64,000 nucleotides of DNA from Lysobacteraceae bacterium (GTDB taxonomy: Bacteria; Pseudomonadota; Gammaproteobacteria; Xanthomonadales; Xanthomonadaceae): assembly GCA_003241895.1 (NCBI GenBank), contig QBLY01000001.1, positions 186,001 through 250,000 of the forward strand, read 5' to 3'. The translations under genes were made by a program, and so were the position numbers. The notes under the pieces were generated by a model. That model saw nothing but the letters and a program-made list of their open reading frames with translations. It had not been told where the DNA came from and made no database searches. Every line of letters begins with the position of its first letter. Positions within the stretch are counted from its first letter, which is position 1. Of this stretch, positions 58,156 through 64,000 are shown piece after piece.

Positions 58156-59583
58156 TTACTTCTTGTCTTCCTGGGGCCTGTTGACGAACTTCTCCAGCAC
58201 CTTCTTGCCTTCGGGCGACTGCGCCAGGCCCTCGAGCATGCTGGCCACCGCGGTGCCGCCGTCGGCCGAGAACAGGTCCATCACGCTCGAAAGGCCCTTG
58301 CCGGGCGAGCCCGCATTGGAAATCACTTTCACGTCCGCCGTCTTGAGCGCCTCCGCCTGGGCCATGCCCACGGCCTGGGCGGCTTCGATGTTGCGGATGC
58401 CCAGCAGGTAGGTCTGGTAGCCCTGGTCGCTGCCGATCTTTTCGGCCAGCTTGATCTGGGCGTCCACCGGCGCCATCAGGATGGCCGTTTCGGCCGAGCC
58501 CTTGGCGTTGCCCTCCAGCGTGATGCCCTCGGCGTTGCGCTTGGCGGCTTCCAGCTGGCCTTCAGCGGTGAGCACGGTCTGCTGCTTGTTGCCCTCGGCC
58601 GAAACAATGGCGACCTGCTTGGTGCCCTCGGCCGACACGATGGCCACCTGCTTGGCGGCGTCGGCCTGCACGATAGCCACTTCCTTGGCCTGGGCGGCGG
58701 TGATGACCGCCACCTCGCGGCTGATCTCGGCGCCGCGCACGTTCTTCACCTGCACCACGTCCATTTCCTTGGCCGCGGTCTCGCGCTGCTGCACCTTCAC
58801 CTGCTGCGAGGCCTGCTCGTTGGCCACGCCCACGTTCTTGTCCTTTTCAGCCGTGCGCAGGCCCACCTGCTCGGCCGCCAGCTGGCGCGACATTTCGATT
58901 TCGCGCTTGGCGGCGATCTCGGCCATCTCGGCCTGGCGGCTGTTGTCGGCCACCACCAGGCGCGACTCGCGCTCGATGCCCGACGTGCGCTTGGCCATGA
59001 TGTTGTGGATGACGTCGCTGTCCTTGGAATCGCGGATGTCCATCAGCTCGATGTTCTTGATGGCCTCCACGCCCCAGCCGCCCAGCTGCGGCTGCACTTC
59101 CTTGGTGAACGCTTCGCCGAAGCGGCTGCGGTCGAGCATGATCTGGTCGATCTCGTGCCCCGCCAGCACCGTGCGCACCGAGCCCTGCACGATGGCGGTG
59201 AGCTGCTGCTTGAGCTCATCGAACGAGGCCACGCGCTGGGCGGCCGTGTTGGAGTCGTTGATGCGGAAGAAGGCCATCACGTGTACCAGGAACGGCACGC
59301 GCTCCTTGTCGTAGGCGGCGTAGTCGGGCAGGTCGATCGAGAAGTTCGACACCGGCAGCGTCACGCGCTGCAGGCCGATCAGCGGCAGGCGCGAGGGCCA
59401 TTCGTAGTAGGTGTTGCTGTCGAAGCCCTTGCCATACGAAACCGTGTTGTTGCGGGTCTGGATGATGTGCACCTCGTTCACCGGCACCACCCGCCGCAGG
59501 GCGATGACCCAGAAGAACAGGACAACCGCAATGAGCACGACTGCGGCGCCGACGGCGGCAAGGATGAGCGATGTGCCGAGCAT
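58156..59583 (-). CDS. Flotillin/SPFH family protein
   Basis: N-terminal TM; RVVPVNEVHIIQTRNNTVSYGKGFDSNTYYEWP; long helical region with AEGxKQVAIVSAEG repeats. Confidence 0.9.
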   Translation of the reverse strand: MLGTSLILAAVGAAVVLIAVVLFFWVIALRRVVPVNEVHIIQTRNNTVSYGKGFDSNTYYEWPSRLPLIGLQRVTLPVSNFSIDLPDYAAYDKERVPFLVHVMAFFRINDSNTAAQRVASFDELKQQLTAIVQGSVRTVLAGHEIDQIMLDRSRFGEAFTKEVQPQLGGWGVEAIKNIELMDIRDSKDSDVIHNIMAKRTSGIERESRLVVADNSRQAEMAEIAAKREIEMSRQLAAEQVGLRTAEKDKNVGVANEQASQQVKVQQRETAAKEMDVVQVKNVRGAEISREVAVITAAQAKEVAIVQADAAKQVAIVSAEGTKQVAIVSAEGNKQQTVLTAEGQLEAAKRNAEGITLEGNAKGSAETAILMAPVDAQIKLAEKIGSDQGYQTYLLGIRNIEAAQAVGMAQAEALKTADVKVISNAGSPGKGLSSVMDLFSADGGTAVASMLEGLAQSPEGKKVLEKFVNRPQEDKK

Positions 59584-59644
59584 GTGGGCTCCAGACGTTG
59601 GGGGCGGACCCCCAGTATAGAACCGGACGACTCACGATCAAGAA

Positions 59645-59680
59645 CGGGGTCAGGTTACGTTCGTAAGTGAACCTGACCCG
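59645..59680. repeat. REP/MITE-like palindromic element
   Basis: CGGGGTCAGGTTACGTTCGTAAGTGAACCTGACCCG; followed by an inverted partial copy ACCCCGTTTT. Confidence 0.6.
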
Positions 59681-59744
59681 TTTTGGACCCCGTTTTGCTG
59701 GCAGGGCCATTCGGACGGGTTGGGGTGGTGTCGGTGCGCCTGCG

Positions 59745-61010
59745 TCAGTTGGTCAAGGGGGCTTCGCTGGTCAGACTCCAGCCCTGCCATTCACCGTCGG
59801 CCAGCGAGAGGCTGACAAGGCGCGGCTCCCGGCGGCTGACCCCGTCCACCGTCGACGCCTCATCCCCGAAGATCGCCAGGCGGCCTTCTATCGGCCAGAC
59901 CATCACCGGCTCGAACGTGCTGCTGTCGCTTAGCGGAAGCACGGCGGTCCACACCGTCGAAAGGTCCTCCCGAATTCGCGTCAGCGCCAGCCGGCCCTGG
60001 GCGTCGATGCGCGTCACATGCCACACCGCCAGCCCGGAGGGATTGTCCAGCCGCCGCGGGTCGTCGGTGCCGGCCACCTTCAGGAACCGGCCGCGAAGCA
60101 GGATGGGCGTGTCGGGTATCTGCGCTGCGCCCGACAGGTGCTGGAACGGTTCGTCGTAGGGGTCAGTGTCCTCGGAAACGGCCATGCGCCAGAAACTGCG
60201 CCGCGCAAGCTGACCTTCGTTGAGGATCGAATACCGATAGCGCAGATTGTCGCCCCAGCGGTCGACCGTGGCATCGGCCACCTCCTTCTCGGTATACAGG
60301 CCGAGCCAGCCGGCCGGCGTTTCCACCAGTCGCGCCGACACCTCGCCCAAGGGCCGCATGGGCACGATGCGCATGATATCCCTGGGTTCGAGCTTGACTT
60401 TCTGCACGGCCGGCGCCGGCGCCACATACGGCTGGGCCTTGAAGCCTGGCCCGCGCAGCACGAACGTGCGGGCATCGGCACTCATGAATACCAGGCCTGC
60501 GTCGAAACGATAGTGTTTCGTCTCGCCAGGCAGCAAACCCTTGAGCTCGGGATTGTTCTGCTCGATGGTCTCGAAGGTGGCCAGCACCTCGCCATCGGAC
60601 GCACGCACGGCCAGCAGGTACTCGTCCACGAACAGCCAGACCCGCTCACCTTCCTGGCCGATCATGCGGGCGTCTGCCGCCGAGCCGATCACCCGCGACG
60701 GACCATAGCCCTTCGCATCGGGATCTCCCAGGGTCAGCAGGCGTTTACGCCACAGCGGCCGGGTCGTCACCGGATCCATTGCCTGAAGGTCGAAGTGGAA
60801 AAACGTATCCCAGCGGATGTCGGACCTGCGTTGCGTGGTGCGCACGAAGGCCGACCTGACTTCCTCCCGCTTGGTCAGCAGCCACAGGCGCGGCGCGCCG
60901 TCCTGGTCCACCATCACCGGATCGCCCTGCAGCTCCGGCGGACCGATCGTGCTGCTGCAACCGCCCAGCACCAGCACCAGCACCCAGAGCCAAGATTTGC
61001 CGATCTGCAT
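59745..61010 (-). CDS. PA2928-like lipoprotein
   Basis: Lipobox VLGGC; DTFFHFDLQAMDPVTTRPLWRKRLL; family assignment tentative. Confidence 0.6.
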   Translation of the reverse strand: MQIGKSWLWVLVLVLGGCSSTIGPPELQGDPVMVDQDGAPRLWLLTKREEVRSAFVRTTQRRSDIRWDTFFHFDLQAMDPVTTRPLWRKRLLTLGDPDAKGYGPSRVIGSAADARMIGQEGERVWLFVDEYLLAVRASDGEVLATFETIEQNNPELKGLLPGETKHYRFDAGLVFMSADARTFVLRGPGFKAQPYVAPAPAVQKVKLEPRDIMRIVPMRPLGEVSARLVETPAGWLGLYTEKEVADATVDRWGDNLRYRYSILNEGQLARRSFWRMAVSEDTDPYDEPFQHLSGAAQIPDTPILLRGRFLKVAGTDDPRRLDNPSGLAVWHVTRIDAQGRLALTRIREDLSTVWTAVLPLSDSSTFEPVMVWPIEGRLAIFGDEASTVDGVSRREPRLVSLSLADGEWQGWSLTSEAPLTN

Positions 61011-61165
61011 GGCCGCTCCCCCGCCTCCCCGCACCCGTACCCGGCGCATTGACTAAAACCAACGCGATACCGCACCACTCCGGGCCAGCCCCAATCCCCG
61101 CAGGAACGGGGTCACGTATGATCTGGGGCTGGGGCACTCGCCCGGCAACGGCAGCTACGGTCCCC

Positions 61166-62596
61166 ATGCGCATTGGCATCGATTTTGGCACCAGCTACTC
61201 CGCTGCGGCGGGCGTAGTGGACGGGACGCTGGTGCACGTCCCCTTTGGCGACCAGAGCCAGTTCCGGACCGCCGCCTACTTCCCGCGCGAGCTGCCCGAG
61301 GGCGACGATTTCGAACTCACTCCGGCGCTGGAAGACGAAGTGCTGGCGCTGGTGCGCACCAGCAAGCGCGACCAGGACCGCGCCCTGCGCGACCACCGCC
61401 AGCGCCTCGCGCAGGCCGCCCGGCCGAACAACCAGGCCGACCGCCTCGCCATCCCCGAGCCCGTGGTGCAGTCCGACGACGCGCTGACCCAGCAGGCCGT
61501 CAACACCATCCGCCGGCGCTGGCTGCAGGAACAGCACGCCCGGGAGATCACCGCCCGCGACTCGCTGTCGTCGGCGCAGTTCGGCGAGGGCGCCATCGAT
61601 GCCTATATCGACGACCCGCGCGGCCGCCTGTTCCAGTCGCCCAAATCCATGATCGGCTTCAAGCTGCTGCCCGGCGTGCAGGAGGTGGTGCAGACGGTGC
61701 TCACCAGCATCCTGTCGCACATCCGCATCACCGCGCAGCGGCACCTGGGCCAGGACGTGGACAGCGCCGTGGTCGGCCGACCCGTGCACTTCAAGAGTTC
61801 GATGGGCGCCGCCGGCGACGAGCAGGCGCTGTCCATCCTGCGCGACGCCGCCACCGCCGCCGGCTTCGACCACATTGATTTCCTCTACGAACCCGAAGCC
61901 GCTGCGCTTGACTACCACCTGCGCGCAGCGGACCGCCACGTGGTGCTGGTGGTGGACATCGGCGGCGGCACCTGCGACCTGTGCCTGGCGCAGGCCGGCG
62001 GTGCGCAGGACTTCGTGCCGCTGCAGTCCTGGGGCGACGCCACGGGCGGCGGCGACGTGGACTACTGGTTGAACCTGCTGCGCTTCATGGGCCACTTCGG
62101 CCGCAATATCGGCACGTCCCCGAACCACATCTACTCCGAAGCGGCGATGGTGTCGGACGTAGTGCGGCAAACCACCTTCAAGGGCTACGACTTCAGCGAC
62201 TACGCGCCGCCCTACCGCGAGCGCCTGCTCGCGCTGCAGGCCGAGGCCAACACGGTGCGCGTGGCGCGTGCCGCCGAACAGCTGAAAATCCATCTTTCCA
62301 CCCAGGCCGAGGGCGCGGCGTCGATGGACTACATCGAGCCCGGGCTGGGCGCCACGGCGCAACAGCCCGACCTCGCGGCCGCGGCGTCGTTTTTCATTGC
62401 CCGCCTGGATCGGCTGCTGGAAACCGTGCAAAGCGCACCCTTCCCGCAGCCCTCGCGCATCCTGCTCACCGGCGGCGGCTCGTCCGCGCCCTACGTGGCG
62501 CAGGCCGTGCAGGCGCGCTACCCGGGCGTGGCGCTGGTGCGCGGCGAGCCTTCACTGGCGATCGTGTCGGGTCTGGCGAAAGCCGCTGCGATGTAA
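61166..62596 (+). CDS. yegD: Hsp70 family protein (YegD-like)
   Basis: MRIGIDFGTSYSAAAGVVDG; FLYEPEAAALDYH; VVDIGGGTCDLCL; ILLTGGGSSAPYV. Confidence 0.93.
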   Translation: MRIGIDFGTSYSAAAGVVDGTLVHVPFGDQSQFRTAAYFPRELPEGDDFELTPALEDEVLALVRTSKRDQDRALRDHRQRLAQAARPNNQADRLAIPEPVVQSDDALTQQAVNTIRRRWLQEQHAREITARDSLSSAQFGEGAIDAYIDDPRGRLFQSPKSMIGFKLLPGVQEVVQTVLTSILSHIRITAQRHLGQDVDSAVVGRPVHFKSSMGAAGDEQALSILRDAATAAGFDHIDFLYEPEAAALDYHLRAADRHVVLVVDIGGGTCDLCLAQAGGAQDFVPLQSWGDATGGGDVDYWLNLLRFMGHFGRNIGTSPNHIYSEAAMVSDVVRQTTFKGYDFSDYAPPYRERLLALQAEANTVRVARAAEQLKIHLSTQAEGAASMDYIEPGLGATAQQPDLAAAASFFIARLDRLLETVQSAPFPQPSRILLTGGGSSAPYVAQAVQARYPGVALVRGEPSLAIVSGLAKAAAM

Positions 62597-62607
62597 TCGC
62601 GCCATTC

Positions 62608-62847
62608 CTACCCGCCGCAGCCGCCGCAGCACACGGATGCCTGTCGCACGATCTGGGCTTCATCCAAGTCCCAGTCGGCCTGCCGCGCAGCGTCCTGCAG
62701 TTCGCTGGACGAAAGCGCGGCCGACACTCGAATCTGCTGAACCAACTGGTCGCGATCCACTGAAGCCGCCGGATCCAGCCGCGAAACGGCCGCGCGGAAT
62801 CGCTCCAGGTCCGGGGCAGGCCCGGAAAGCGCAATGTGGAATTCCAT
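62608..62847 (-). CDS. Small hypothetical protein with CCGGCGG C-terminus (79 aa)
   Basis: MEFHIALSGPAPDLERFRAAVSRLDPAASVDRDQLVQQIRVSAALSSSELQDAARQADWDLDEAQIVRQASVCCGGCGG. Confidence 0.65.
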   Translation of the reverse strand: MEFHIALSGPAPDLERFRAAVSRLDPAASVDRDQLVQQIRVSAALSSSELQDAARQADWDLDEAQIVRQASVCCGGCGG

Positions 62848-62991
62848 CTCAAACCCTCTACGGACGGCGCCGGAGTGGCGCCCCGAGCCCATGGTGGGTC
62901 GCATGAGATCGGGCCGCCCTGACCTGGATCAGCTGCCGGCACATTCCCGCGGCGCGCCGGAAGACGCGTCTCGGGGTTTGTTTGCAGAAGC

Positions 62992-63519
62992 TCAACCGAC
63001 GGCGTCAATCACCGCCTGGGTGAACGCCGGGATGTCGTCGGGCTTGCGGCTGGTGATCAGGTGGCCGTCCAGCACCACTTCGGCGTCCTTCCAGCGGCCG
63101 CCGGCGTTTTCGATGTCAGTCTTGAGCGACGGCCAGGACGTCAGTTCACGGCCCTTCGCTGCGCCCGCCTCCACCAGCAGCCACGGGCCATGACAGATAG
63201 CCGCCAGCGGCTTGCCCGCCTTGTCAAAGGCACGCACAAACTCGATGGCCGCCTTGTTGACACGCAGCTTGTCGGGATTGATCACGCCGCCCGGCAGCAC
63301 CAGCGCGTCGTAGTCGCCGGCGTTGGCGTTCGCAAGTTCAACGTCTACCTCGACGCAGTCGCCCCAGTCCTTGCCCTTCCAGCCGCGTATTTTTCCCGGA
63401 TCGGGCGAGATCACGTCCACGGTGAAGCCGGCTTTCTTGAGAAGGGCGCGCGGGTCCATCAACTCGGACTGCTCGAAGCCGTCGGTGGCGAGTATGGCGA
63501 TGCGTTTGGCGTTGCTCAT
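62992..63519 (-). CDS. DJ-1/PfpI family type 1 glutamine amidotransferase-like protein
   Basis: RIAILATDGFEQSELMDPRALLKKAGFTVDVISPD; AAICHGPWLLVEAG. Confidence 0.94.
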   Translation of the reverse strand: MSNAKRIAILATDGFEQSELMDPRALLKKAGFTVDVISPDPGKIRGWKGKDWGDCVEVDVELANANAGDYDALVLPGGVINPDKLRVNKAAIEFVRAFDKAGKPLAAICHGPWLLVEAGAAKGRELTSWPSLKTDIENAGGRWKDAEVVLDGHLITSRKPDDIPAFTQAVIDAVG

Positions 63520-63745
63520 GAAAAGCTCCACTCTTTCGGGGGGGGGAAGATGAGTATGTTCGCCGCGCACTTTCCCTACGGTGAACCCCCGGGACGAAAC
63601 AACGCGTAACTTGCATCGTTGTCACGCGGCGATAACGTTCGCCCGGTTTCGAGGTGAACGCGACGCCTGCGCGTGAGGGTTGCGGACTGGGGCCCGGGTG
63701 AGCAATTCTTCCCCCTGAATACCAAGCGAAAGAAGAGACCAGGTA

Positions 63746-64000
63746 ATGACCACTGCAATGCGGCTGCCTGCAGCCGCCCGCCGCTCGCTGCTCGCGATGA
63801 TGCTGGTTCCATGCCTTGCGTGGGCCACGCCCGCCAGCCCGGCAACGGCGCCGCAGCCGCTGCCCCCAGCCGTGATCGAAGCCGCTGAACGCTACGCCAC
63901 CGACCCCGCCGGAGCGGTCGCCGCGCTGCAGGCGCTGCGCGCCGATGCTTCGAATCCCGCCTACGCCGCGGCGGCCCGCCCGCTGCTGCTCATCTACATC
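63746..64000 (+). CDS. Secreted protein, 3' truncated by window edge (function not assignable)
   Basis: RBS-like agaagaga; MTTAMRLPAAARRSLLAMMLVPCLAWATPASPATAPQPLPPAVIEAAERYATDPAGAVAALQALRAD; open to the window end. Confidence 0.6.
   Translation, partial: MTTAMRLPAAARRSLLAMMLVPCLAWATPASPATAPQPLPPAVIEAAERYATDPAGAVAALQALRADASNPAYAAAARPLLLIYI

Noticed and set aside
57412-59670. 752-aa + strand ORF over the M14 peptidase and flotillin genes
   Set aside because: Antisense open frame spanning two well-supported genes; His/Leu-rich without domains.

Overview
This 64 kb high-GC window looks like ordinary chromosome of a Lysobacter/Xanthomonadaceae-type gammaproteobacterium (taxon inferred from gene content only). 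It is dense with housekeeping and stress genes: TatD nuclease, TcdA, ybbAP-tesA, class I fumarase, Uup, a molybdopterin oxidoreductase, two cold-shock proteins, Fpr, M3 peptidase, DbpA, several pseudouridine synthases, MltB, a desaturase/reductase/TetR locus, PitA, flotillin and a YegD-like Hsp70. I found no rRNA, tRNA, CRISPR array, prophage or complete IS element, and no convincing new defence system. The most unusual stretch is about 52.1-54.3 kb. It holds a decayed GGDEF gene, a lipoprotein with 23 uninterrupted collagen-type G-X-Y triplets, two overlapping mini-genes (one missing from the ORF track), and a 17-codon basic ORF next to a very strong terminator. Other leads are a BLUF photoreceptor with a C-terminal TM anchor, a near-consensus sigma-54 promoter before a 62-aa protein, a palindromic operator in a DesT/FabR-type locus, an RsuA/RluF-family protein lacking the catalytic Asp, a response regulator with a degenerate GGDEF motif, a hexanucleotide repeat inside a signal peptide, and a REP/MITE-like hairpin. 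All family names come from reading the translated sequence. No database search was run.
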